In this document: positions 35,074-42,735 of the stretch, in pieces | How the letters are laid out: every line of letters begins with the position of its first letter | How positions within the stretch are numbered: position 1 is the first letter of the stretch | Origin: an uncultured Collinsella sp. | GTDB taxonomy: Bacteria; Actinomycetota; Coriobacteriia; Coriobacteriales; Coriobacteriaceae | Assembly (NCBI GenBank): GCA_900542965.1 | Contig: UQPY01000003.1 | Location: 1-57,909, forward strand | Direction of reading: 5' to 3' | Length of the DNA: 57,909 bases | Program-made: the position numbers and the translations under genes | Notes under the pieces: model-generated | Database searches by the model: none | What the model saw: the letters and a program-made list of their open reading frames with translations, nothing else | What the model was told of the DNA's origin: nothing

Positions 35074-35106
35074 CCTGCCAAAATAAACCTGTCCCTTTTT
35101 GGCAGG
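35074..35106 (-). repeat. 33-bp hairpin repeat, copy R5
   Basis: Arms CCTGCCAAAA / TTTTTGGCAGG with the core in opposite orientation (CCTGTCCC on the plus strand). It forms an inverted pair with R4, 47 bp apart, and ends 23 bp before the start of the next gene. Confidence 0.85.
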
Positions 35107-35129
35107 TTTCTAGAAAGGCTCTTTGGACT

Positions 35130-37313
35130 GTGAAGGATTCCGATCTCTCCACAACGGCTGCGCGCGACGCTGCCCGCATCGTCTGGTTTAAGCGCTACCC
35201 CGCCAAGCAGACGCTCATCGCATTTTTGCTCGCGCTGTTGGCGACCACGGCGTTTTCCATCGATCCCGCCCCGGTGTCGAGCAACGCAGTCTTGGCGATT
35301 GACCCCAAAGCCTCGGGCATGCTGTACGTGTGCTACGAGGTGCTCCTATCGTTTGCCGGCCATACCGACGCGGTCATGCTGCTTGCACTTGCCTGCCTGC
35401 TCACCTTGCCGTTTCGCTACGTGTTCTTTGGCCGTGGCGACACCTGGCGTCCATCGGTGATTCTTCCGTCGCTGTTCTTTGCCGTCTGCATGGTGTTCGG
35501 CCGCAGCTACGATCTCACCGATTCGGCCGAGATTGTCCTTGGCGACAAAGCCCGCATCATCTGCGCCTGGATTGGCGGCGCGGGCTGGATGCTCTTGGCG
35601 GTCGTTGCCTTCTACCTTGTCTTTGAGTGTCTAGATTGGCTGAGCTCCCGACGCATCCCGTTTTCCGAAGCGCACTTTGGCCGCGTATGGCGTGTGACTC
35701 ACGCTGTGCTCTCGGTCCATCCCTTTGCCGGGCCCTTCCTGGTGCTTATGATCGCCTGGGCGCCCACGCTTATCGCTTCGCTGCCCGGTCTTTTTATGGG
35801 AGATACGGGTGCGCAGATTCGCCAGTGGTTCAACTACCCCAACGGCACGAGTGACTACCTGCGTCTGCTTAATCCCAATGTGTTGCTCAACGGACATCAC
35901 CCCGTGGTGCACACGGCTATCATCGGTTCGTGCGTCCAGCTGGGGCTTTCACTGTTCAACAGCGCTAACGCAGGTCTTGCCATCTACACCTGTGCTCAGT
36001 TCGTCATCACGGCCGCCTGCATGGCGTATTCCATTTCGTCGCTGCGCAAATTGGGCGTGAGCCTGCCGGTTCGCGGTGCGATCCTGCTGTTCTTTGCGTT
36101 TATGCCGATGTTCTCTAACTACGCGGCGTTGCTCACCAAAGACGTGCTCTTTGCCGACGCGTTCTTGGTGCTGCTGGTACAGACCGTCAAACTCGTGGCA
36201 TGTGGCTTGCCCCGTCGTGATGCCAATGTCGAGCGAGCGGGCGAGAAAGCCCCCGTGCTCTTTGCGCGCCACGACTGGCTGCTGCTCGCTCTGGGCGCCA
36301 TGGGTTCCACGTTTCTGCGCAACGGCGGCCTGGTGTTTCCCCTGGCGGCATGCGTAATCGCGGCGGCGTTTTGCGTATGGGACGTGCATGTGGCTCGTCG
36401 TGCAGCCAAGCAGACTGGCGCTGCGCCTTCGGGCGCCATCCCGCGTTTCCGCTGGGTTGGCGTTCTCGCGGTGCTCGCGCTCTGCCTTGCCTCTAATATG
36501 TACTTCACCAAGGTCTTTATGCCGGCGCACGACATTACGCCCGGCTCCAAGCGCGAAATCCTTTCGATTCCGTTCCAGCAGACGGCTCGTTTCGTCCAAA
36601 AGCACGACGGCCTCAACTCGGGCGTCAACCCCACGGTTAAGGAGGACGGCACCATTGTGGAGGCTCCTTGCGACGGCTTGGTGACCGACGAAGAACGTGC
36701 CGTGATCGACCGTGTGCTCAAGTACGAGAACCTGGGCCGCCGCTACAACCCCGACAAGTCCGATGCCGTCAAGAACTGCTTTAACGAGTATGCCTCGCAG
36801 GAGGACATCGATGCCTATTTTGAGGTATGGGCCCAGATGTTTAAGAAGGATCCCGAGTGCTATATTTCGGCGCTTATCAATAACTACTATGGTTATTTTT
36901 ATCCGAGCGCGCGCGATGCCTGGGTCTACAGCACGGCGCGCAGTGCCGAGATTATGGCGCGTCCCGACAACCTCAAGTACTTCGACTTCCATCCGGTTGA
37001 CAGCAACGTGGTGCGCTGGTGTGACCATCTGATCAATCTGTACCGTGTGGCGGTGCAGCGCATCCCGTTTATTTCGCTCACCATGAGCTCGGCCACCTAT
37101 GTGTGGATCATGATCGCCGTGGTGGTCTACCTGCTGCGTCGTCATTCATGGCGTGCGCTGGCGATCTGGGTGCCGCTGTTGGGCGTGCTCGCCGTGTGCC
37201 TGATTGGCCCGTGCAACGGCTCGACTTACATGCGCTACCTGTATCCGGTCATCGCCTGCATGCCCTTCGCCATCGGCGCCACCGTCACCCGCAGCGACTT
37301 CCTCTGGTTCTAA
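35130..37313 (+). CDS. Large polytopic membrane protein, DUF6020-like
   Basis: A 727-residue protein with about 12-14 hydrophobic segments, an extracytoplasmic loop of about 150 residues at about 455-605, and a small final membrane region. GLFMGDTGAQIRQWFN and NVLLNGHHPVVHTAIIGS resemble the first outer loop of GT-C glycosyltransferases, where an Asp and a His bind the lipid-linked donor. The likely assignment is a DUF6020-type protein; a role in glycosylating surface polymers is inference. It starts with GTG at 35130 with only a distant AAAGG, so the start is uncertain. A repeat hairpin follows two bases past the stop. Confidence 0.7.
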   Translation: MKDSDLSTTAARDAARIVWFKRYPAKQTLIAFLLALLATTAFSIDPAPVSSNAVLAIDPKASGMLYVCYEVLLSFAGHTDAVMLLALACLLTLPFRYVFFGRGDTWRPSVILPSLFFAVCMVFGRSYDLTDSAEIVLGDKARIICAWIGGAGWMLLAVVAFYLVFECLDWLSSRRIPFSEAHFGRVWRVTHAVLSVHPFAGPFLVLMIAWAPTLIASLPGLFMGDTGAQIRQWFNYPNGTSDYLRLLNPNVLLNGHHPVVHTAIIGSCVQLGLSLFNSANAGLAIYTCAQFVITAACMAYSISSLRKLGVSLPVRGAILLFFAFMPMFSNYAALLTKDVLFADAFLVLLVQTVKLVACGLPRRDANVERAGEKAPVLFARHDWLLLALGAMGSTFLRNGGLVFPLAACVIAAAFCVWDVHVARRAAKQTGAAPSGAIPRFRWVGVLAVLALCLASNMYFTKVFMPAHDITPGSKREILSIPFQQTARFVQKHDGLNSGVNPTVKEDGTIVEAPCDGLVTDEERAVIDRVLKYENLGRRYNPDKSDAVKNCFNEYASQEDIDAYFEVWAQMFKKDPECYISALINNYYGYFYPSARDAWVYSTARSAEIMARPDNLKYFDFHPVDSNVVRWCDHLINLYRVAVQRIPFISLTMSSATYVWIMIAVVVYLLRRHSWRALAIWVPLLGVLAVCLIGPCNGSTYMRYLYPVIACMPFAIGATVTRSDFLWF

Positions 37314-37314
37314 C

Positions 37315-37347
37315 TTGGTGCATTGAGGTCAGGTTTCTTTGCACCAA
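37315..37347 (+). repeat. 33-bp hairpin repeat, copy R8 (divergent core)
   Basis: Perfect 8-bp outer arms TTGGTGCA / TGCACCAA, total 33 bp, with a related core GAGGTCAGGTTT. It starts two bases past the stop codon of the polytopic membrane protein and has sense orientation. Confidence 0.7.
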
Positions 37348-37477
37348 AGGGGCCATCATCACGACGCCTTCATTTTGGGGTTTATCTCGCAGGCCAGTAG
37401 GTATATCATAACGACGTTTGTTTATATTGCCCGAGCATCTGCGCTGGGCTTTAGGTCGAAACCGATAGGAGACACGT

Positions 37478-38284
37478 ATGTCCGGACACTCTAAGTGGGC
37501 CACAACCAAGCATCGTAAGGGCGCGCAGGACGCCAAGCGTTCCGCCCTCTTCTCCAAGCTCAGCCGCAACATCACCGTTGCTGCCCGTCTCGGCGGTGAC
37601 CCGCTGCCCGAGAACAACGCCAGCCTCGCCGCTGCCGTTGCCAAGGCCAAGGCTCAGTCCATGCCTAAGGACAAGATCAAGTCCGCTATCGACAAGGCTT
37701 TTGGTTCGGGTGCTGACGCCGCCGTCTACGAGAACATCGTGTACGAGGGCTACGGTCCTGCCGGTGTCGCCGTCTACGTCGACTGCCTGACCGACAACCG
37801 CAACCGCACCGCCGCTGATGTCCGTTCCGCCTTCTCCCACGCTGGTGGCAACCTGGGCACCTCCGGCTCCGTCGCCTTCCAGTTTGAGCGCAAGGGCCAG
37901 ATCGTCGTCGCCAAGGAGATCCTGGACGAGAACGCCAAGAAGGAGACCATGATCGCCAACGGTGCTGCCGGTGACGAGGATGAGTTCATGATGGCCATCG
38001 CCGAGGCCGGCGGCGAGGACTACGAGGACGCCGGCGAGGAGTGGATCGTCTGGACTACTGCCAACGAGGTCATGGCTGTCTCCAAGGCGCTCGAGGAGCA
38101 GGGCGTCCAGGTCAAGGGCTCCGAGACCACCATGGTCCCGACCACCCCGACCGAGGTCTCCGGCGCCGACGCCAAGAAGGTTCAGCGCCTCATCGACCGT
38201 CTTGAGGAGCTCGACGACGTCCAGGATGTTTACAGCACCATGGACATGACCGACGAGGTCATCGCTGCCCTCGAGGAGGAGTAG
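37478..38284 (+). CDS. YebC/PmpR family protein
   Basis: A 268-residue cytoplasmic protein starting MSGHSKWATTKHRKGAQDAKR, the invariant opening of the family, with the typical YEGYGPAGVAVYVDCLTDNRNRT segment at about 89-109. Family members act as transcription regulators (PmpR) or, as shown more recently for some, as factors that help ribosomes through proline stretches. It is somewhat longer than usual (about 240-250). The PAPEPE-rich tail of the DUF4013 protein in this window would be a natural client in the second role; that is speculation. Confidence 0.95.
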   Translation: MSGHSKWATTKHRKGAQDAKRSALFSKLSRNITVAARLGGDPLPENNASLAAAVAKAKAQSMPKDKIKSAIDKAFGSGADAAVYENIVYEGYGPAGVAVYVDCLTDNRNRTAADVRSAFSHAGGNLGTSGSVAFQFERKGQIVVAKEILDENAKKETMIANGAAGDEDEFMMAIAEAGGEDYEDAGEEWIVWTTANEVMAVSKALEEQGVQVKGSETTMVPTTPTEVSGADAKKVQRLIDRLEELDDVQDVYSTMDMTDEVIAALEEE

Positions 38285-38353
38285 CGCCCGCACGGGTTAA
38301 GCCGTGCATATCTGGGCATAATGAAGCGAGCATGCAAGCCTCGTGGAATAGAT

Positions 38354-38396
38354 GAGCCGGATCCGCGTGCGTAGAGCACCGGACCCGGCTCTTTTA
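38354..38396 (+). terminator. Terminator of the YebC gene
   Basis: Stem GAGCCGGATCCG with CCGGACCCGGCTC around a loop, followed by TTTTAT. It overlaps a possible -10 box TATAAT (38395-38400) of the next gene; no convincing -35 box is seen. Confidence 0.8.
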
Positions 38397-38450
38397 TAAT
38401 GATGCGAACCGTTTTGCATTTCGAGAGCCGAGATTTGAAGGGAGCGCCGC

Positions 38451-38996
38451 GTGCGCGTACTCAAACGAGCCCTAGCGATCGTGTATCTTGCCGCCACCAT
38501 CGTGGCGCTGGGTACGCTTGTCTGCCAGTTTTGGGGGCCGTATACGTATCGCTTTATGCTGCTGATGCGCGACCCCATGCCGCGCATTGTCGTGACGGCA
38601 TGCGGCGGAGTTGTGGCGATCGGCGTGCTGGTAAGCTTCTTCCGCCTGATGTTTGCTCGTCGCGAGCCGTCCTGCGTGCATCCGGCGGGGGAGCGCAATA
38701 TCGAGGTCACGCTCGCGGCGCTTTCTTCGTGTGCCAGGGCTGCTGCCGAGCGCGACGACCGCGTGATGATCGAGCGTGTCGAGGCGCGCGTACAGGGCTC
38801 CGACGAATCGCGCGTCTGTTTTAAGGTCGACGCCATCGCGCTTGACGATAAGGACGTGGCATCTCTGGCTACTGCGATGCAGCGGCGCATCGAGGAAGCT
38901 TGCGACACCATGCTTGGCACGCCGGGCACGACCGCACGCGTTCGTTTTTTGCCGTCCAAGACTACCGTCCAGACCGTGGAGGTTTCCGGTGAGTGA
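38451..38996 (+). CDS. AmaP-like membrane protein (Asp23 anchor type)
   Basis: A 181-residue protein with two N-terminal membrane segments (residues 8-28 and 46-66) and a cytoplasmic domain with the Asp23-like fold. Members anchor Asp23 to the membrane in other Gram-positive bacteria. It starts with GTG at 38451 behind AAGGGAG. The gene overlaps the DUF2273 gene by eight bases and is followed by an asp23-type gene, the standard cluster for cell-envelope stress, which supports the assignment even though sequence identity is low. Confidence 0.78.
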   Translation: MRVLKRALAIVYLAATIVALGTLVCQFWGPYTYRFMLLMRDPMPRIVVTACGGVVAIGVLVSFFRLMFARREPSCVHPAGERNIEVTLAALSSCARAAAERDDRVMIERVEARVQGSDESRVCFKVDAIALDDKDVASLATAMQRRIEEACDTMLGTPGTTARVRFLPSKTTVQTVEVSGE

Positions 38997-39366
38997 TACC
39001 AATCAGGATAAGACCGCTCGTACGCCGCGCCTGACGATTGACCAGAGCGCCACGCCGGCGAACGAACCTGTTGATTCCAAAGCAGAGGCAACCGAGTTAC
39101 AAGACGCGGCAGCCGTGGATTTTGACGAGGCCATGGGTCTCATCAAGGGTACGGGCGCTGCCATCTGGGGCTATGCTGTGCGTCATCCCAACACCACGCT
39201 CGGTGCCGTCGCTGGCTTTATCCTCGCCGTGTTGGTGCTCACGCTCGGCCTGTGGGACACGCTCGTCATTGCATTCTTCGTGCTGATCGGCGCCGTGATC
39301 GGCCAAATTCGCGACGGCGAAAACGGGATCGTCAACTTCTTCGGCCGTCTGTTTAGCGGCCGCTAA
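38989..39366 (+). CDS. DUF2273 family small membrane protein
   Basis: A 125-residue protein: a polar N-terminal half of about 60 residues, two close membrane segments (about 70-108) and a short tail ending FFGRLFSGR. The pair of helices and the C-terminal DGENGIVNFFGRLF pattern match DUF2273, found beside asp23 and amaP. It starts with GTG at 38989 inside the end of amaP, with GTGGAGG six bases upstream, so translation is coupled. The longer N-terminal part is unusual for the family, most of whose members are about 60 residues. Confidence 0.8.
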   Translation: MSDTNQDKTARTPRLTIDQSATPANEPVDSKAEATELQDAAAVDFDEAMGLIKGTGAAIWGYAVRHPNTTLGAVAGFILAVLVLTLGLWDTLVIAFFVLIGAVIGQIRDGENGIVNFFGRLFSGR

Positions 39367-39410
39367 TATGTATTCGACTGTCGCATCCGCGGCAGGCATA
39401 AGGAGGAACC

Positions 39411-39926
39411 ATGGCTTTTAATACGAAGGTCGATGTAGCCGATACCGAGCTCGAGGCAGACGAGACCGTCACCGCCGAGGCCGAGGATGTGACGCTCGAG
39501 GACGAGGCGCTCGTCGAGGCCGAGTCCGATGCTGATGAGGACGACGAGGAAGCGGATGAGTCCGAGGACTCGCTGACCTATTCCAACGGTGTGATCGAGA
39601 AGATCGTTGCCATGGCCACCCGCGAGGTTCCGCACGTTCTGGGTATGAAGGGTAACCTCATGCACTTTGTGCAGGAGCAGTTTGGTGCCGAGAACCTGAC
39701 CAAGGGCGTGACGGTCGAGGTCACCGACGACAACCGCGTGGTCGTCAACATCTCGGTCATCATCGAGTACGGCGCCTATGCGCCTGCGATCTTTGACGAC
39801 GTTAAGGCGCGCGTCACCGAGCGTCTGGCCGCGATGACCGGCCTTGAGGTGGCAGGCGTCAACCTGCGCATCGAGGATGTCATCACCCCCGAGGAGTACG
39901 AGCACCGCACCAGCCAGCACGAGTAA
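39411..39926 (+). CDS. Asp23/Gls24 family envelope stress response protein
   Basis: A 171-residue protein. Residues 1-57 are a very acidic, disordered extension rich in Asp, Glu and Ala; residues 58-165 form the Asp23/Gls24 domain (SNGVIEKIVAMATREVPHVLGM, TVEVTDDNRVVVNISVIIEYG and AGVNLRIEDVI). Members line the inner face of the membrane via AmaP and are induced by alkaline or envelope stress. AAGGAGG precedes the ATG. It is the third gene of the amaP-DUF2273-asp23 set. A repeat hairpin starts on the next base after the stop. Confidence 0.92.
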   Translation: MAFNTKVDVADTELEADETVTAEAEDVTLEDEALVEAESDADEDDEEADESEDSLTYSNGVIEKIVAMATREVPHVLGMKGNLMHFVQEQFGAENLTKGVTVEVTDDNRVVVNISVIIEYGAYAPAIFDDVKARVTERLAAMTGLEVAGVNLRIEDVITPEEYEHRTSQHE

Positions 39927-39959
39927 CCTACCAAATAGGGATAGGTTTGTTTCGATAGG
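39927..39959 (+). repeat. 33-bp hairpin repeat, copy R6
   Basis: Begins immediately after the asp23 stop. Arms CCTACCAAA / TTCGATAGG with the core GGGATAGGTTT; the most decayed of the 33-bp copies, but length, core and sense orientation are kept. Confidence 0.75.
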
Positions 39960-39979
39960 TTTTACCTGCGAAAACGCTA

Positions 39980-40020
39980 AACGGTCGACCGCGCAAGCAA
40001 AAGTGCGGCCGGCCGTTATT
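39980..40020 (+). terminator. Terminator downstream of asp23
   Basis: A 13-bp stem with two G-U pairs (AACGGTCGACCGC / GCGGCCGGCCGTT) around a 12-nt loop, followed by ATTTGT. It lies 20 bp past hairpin R6, so that repeat is probably not the main terminator here. Confidence 0.75.
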
Positions 40021-40133
40021 TGTATGCCCCCGATGCAGGCATACCGCTCGTCTAACTAAGGGTTGCATTCGTTACGTTCCGCGTTACCCTAATGGGCGCA
40101 TTGTTTCTAAATTGTTAACGAGGGGTTGCCGTA

Positions 40134-41156
40134 ATGGCTGACGAACACGAGACCGAAAGCAAGGCATGGGCGATTGAGGCCGCTGCGGCAGAGGCGGCAT
40201 CGCGTGCTGCCGAGGAGGTGCATCGTCCTCCCGTGGTGCCGATGGAGCGCGTTGTCGGTCGCGAAGATATCGAACGTGGCGAGCGCGCCGGCCGCAAGCG
40301 CAGCCAGGAACCAGGCTTTCCGCGCTTTTTTGCCGAGCTCAACCTGGGCCTGATCCTCACGGCCTTTGCCATCGTAGCCTTTAAAACGCCCAATCACTTT
40401 GCCTTCGGCGGCACCTCGGGCGTGTCGGTCATTCTTTCCACGCTGTTCCCGACTCTGCCCGTCGGCGTCTTTATGTGGATTATCAACGCGGTCCTGGTCA
40501 TCCTGGGTTTTATCTTTTTGGAGCGCAAGGCGATTCTGTGGAGCGTCTTCGCTTCGTTTGCGCTTTCGGCCTACGTCTCGCTGTTTGAGCTCTTCATTCC
40601 GACGGATGTTTCGATGACGGGCGATATGTGGCTCGACCTGTGTTTTGCCGTCATCTTGCCGGCGCTGGGCAGTGCCATTGTCTTTGACATTGGCGCCTCG
40701 ACGGGCGGCACCGACATCCTTGCCATGATCCTCAAGCGCCGCACGACGCTCGAGATCGGCCGTGCCCTGTTGCTGGTCGATATCGGCATCGTGACCATCG
40801 CGGCTTTCCTGTATGGCCCGCGCGTCGGCCTGTACTGCGTGCTTGGTCTGTTTGCCAAGACGCTCGTCGTCGATAAGGCCATCGAGAGCATCCATCTTCG
40901 TAAGGTCTGCACGGTCATTTGCTCCGAACCCCTTAAGGTCGAGGAGTTTATCGTCAAGCATCTCAACCGCACGGCGACCATCAGCCGCGGCTACGGTGCC
41001 TTCTCGGGCAAGTGCGTGACGGTGATCATGAGCGTGCTGAGCCGTCGCGAGGCCGTGCAGCTGCGCCGCTATGCGCGCGAAGTCGATCCGGGTGCCTTTA
41101 TCACGATTGTCGACAGCTCCGAGATCGTCGGCAAGGGTTTCCGCGGCACGAACTAG
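40134..41156 (+). CDS. YitT family membrane protein
   Basis: A 340-residue protein: a charged N-terminal tail of about 60 residues, five membrane segments with FGGTSGVSVILSTLFP and GASTGGTDILAMIL, the two repeated Gly-rich motifs of the YitT (DUF161) family, and a cytoplasmic DUF2179 domain from about 260 with RTATISRGYGAFSG and FITIVDSSEIVGKGF. The function is unsettled; members are suspected transporters controlled by the DUF2179 ligand domain. The long Glu/Ala/Arg-rich N-terminus is an addition not seen in most family members. Confidence 0.9.
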   Translation: MADEHETESKAWAIEAAAAEAASRAAEEVHRPPVVPMERVVGREDIERGERAGRKRSQEPGFPRFFAELNLGLILTAFAIVAFKTPNHFAFGGTSGVSVILSTLFPTLPVGVFMWIINAVLVILGFIFLERKAILWSVFASFALSAYVSLFELFIPTDVSMTGDMWLDLCFAVILPALGSAIVFDIGASTGGTDILAMILKRRTTLEIGRALLLVDIGIVTIAAFLYGPRVGLYCVLGLFAKTLVVDKAIESIHLRKVCTVICSEPLKVEEFIVKHLNRTATISRGYGAFSGKCVTVIMSVLSRREAVQLRRYAREVDPGAFITIVDSSEIVGKGFRGTN

Positions 41157-41305
41157 CACAGACGTATTCAACGAACCGCCTGCTGGCGCCGTGTACCTTG
41201 CAAATCGGTCATCTTTGAGTATTTGACCCCACATTGGGCAATAATGATGCTAAAGACATCGTTTGCGATCCAAGTGATTCGTTCAAGATACGAAGGGATG
41301 ATTCT

Positions 41306-42595
41306 ATGTTCTGCTCGCAGTGTGGCGCCCCCATGGGCGATAACGACAAGTTCTGCGGCGTGTGTGGTGCTCCTAATGCCGGTGCCGCTGGCCCCGCTCC
41401 CCAGGGACAGCCTCAGCCCCAGCAGTTTGTTCCGCAGCCGCCCGTGGCGAATGTGCCAAAGGGCTGTGTGGCTCAGGCGTTCCAAGATATGACCAAGACT
41501 CCGGGCGTGCTTCAGCGTGTATGCCAAATCGCGTTTTTGCCGACGCTGATTTGCGTTGTGTCGGTGCTCGTGTTGTTTATTCCCGTTATTGGCGGCATTG
41601 CGGCTGCCATCGGCTTTTTGGCAGCTTGCATTGCGAGCGTGTGCGGTTCCGGCTTTGGTATTGAGTGGGGCCGTGATCTTTCGCTCAAGGTCGATGACGG
41701 CATGGACCGTCCACTCATGCGTTCCACGTCGTTTGGTCTCGGAGTCTTTTCGAGCGTTATCTCGGTCGTGCTCGAGGTTATCGCTGCCATTCCCGTTATC
41801 GGTGTAGTGCTTTCGCTGGTGGAGGGCGTGGTAATTGGCGCCGCGGGCTCGTATTCTTATTACGGCTCTTATGCGCTCGAGGCTGCGCTGTTCGGTTCGC
41901 TCGGCCTGCTTGTCCTGGCGCTAATTGCCTCGGCGATTCTGGGTGTCTTCTTTAAGATGTTCGCCGACATTGCCGTGATGCACTTTGCGGTGACCGGGCG
42001 CGTCGAGAGCGCGTTTTCGCTCGATAAGGTCTGGGCGGCCTTTAAGCACAACAAGACCAAGCTGTTCTGTGCTTCGTTCCTTCCCGAGTTTTTGACGGGC
42101 CTGGTCGCCAACGTTGTCACATGGATCTTGACGGTCGTCTTTGGCGCCATTGCCTCTGTCGGTATGTATAGCTACTACTATCGTCCTACGGGTATTGAAG
42201 CAATTGTTACCGGCGGTGGCGTCACGCTCGTGCTGTTCTTGGTGCTGGTCGCTTTCGTCACCGTATTTCTTACGGTCTTTGGCAAGATGCTCAAGCACCG
42301 TGCCGTTGGCTATTGGGCCGCACGCTATGCAAGCGAGTGGGCCGATGAAGATAAGGACGACGTTCTGACTTTTGTATTGCCCTTCGAGAAGAAGTTCTCT
42401 CCTTCGGGTTCCAGCGCTCCGGATGCTTCGCCGGCACCTGCACCAGCACCCGAGCCCGCGACCGAGCCTGAACCGGCGCCCGAGTCTGAGACGGCATCTG
42501 AGCCCGAGCCTGCGCCTGCGCCTGAGCCTGAGCCGGCACCTGCACCTGAGTCGGCGTCCGAGCCAAGCTCCGACGAGGAACCTCAGGACGAGTAG
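41306..42595 (+). CDS. Zinc-ribbon DUF4013 membrane protein with PAPEPE tail
   Basis: A 429-residue protein. Residues 1-22 form a zinc ribbon (CSQCGAPMGDNDKFCGVCGAP, four Cys). A Pro/Gln linker follows, then a DUF4013-type region with about six hydrophobic segments and the family's helical breaks, and from residue about 372 a tail of imperfect PAPEPEPAPE repeats that is acidic and extended. ATG 41306 is chosen because it starts the zinc ribbon and has AAGGGATG upstream; the in-frame ATG at 41234 is rejected. The function is unknown. The repeat tail (42418-42580) is a likely site of length variation between strains. Confidence 0.85.
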   Translation: MFCSQCGAPMGDNDKFCGVCGAPNAGAAGPAPQGQPQPQQFVPQPPVANVPKGCVAQAFQDMTKTPGVLQRVCQIAFLPTLICVVSVLVLFIPVIGGIAAAIGFLAACIASVCGSGFGIEWGRDLSLKVDDGMDRPLMRSTSFGLGVFSSVISVVLEVIAAIPVIGVVLSLVEGVVIGAAGSYSYYGSYALEAALFGSLGLLVLALIASAILGVFFKMFADIAVMHFAVTGRVESAFSLDKVWAAFKHNKTKLFCASFLPEFLTGLVANVVTWILTVVFGAIASVGMYSYYYRPTGIEAIVTGGGVTLVLFLVLVAFVTVFLTVFGKMLKHRAVGYWAARYASEWADEDKDDVLTFVLPFEKKFSPSGSSAPDASPAPAPAPEPATEPEPAPESETASEPEPAPAPEPEPAPAPESASEPSSDEEPQDE

Positions 42596-42654
42596 CCATG
42601 CCGTCTGCCATTTGGGGACGGGGTAGAAATAGTAGAAATAGCGCTTGAAGAATG

Positions 42655-42690
42655 AGCGGGGGCGGACGTGTCGAAACGTCCGCCCCCGCT
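42655..42690. terminator. Bidirectional terminator between convergent genes
   Basis: Perfect arms GCGGGGGCGGACGT / ACGTCCGCCCCCGC (42656-42669 with 42676-42689) and a six-base loop, between the DUF4013 gene and the convergent amidohydrolase gene. Confidence 0.85.
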
Positions 42691-42735
42691 TTGACATCGC
42701 GATGTGGCTATGACTGCGAGATGCCAGCGAATCGA

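Noticed and set aside
42418..42580. Tandem repeat that could be a non-coding satellite
   Set aside because: It is in frame in the DUF4013 gene and encodes PAPEPE-type residues; explained as a coding repeat tail.
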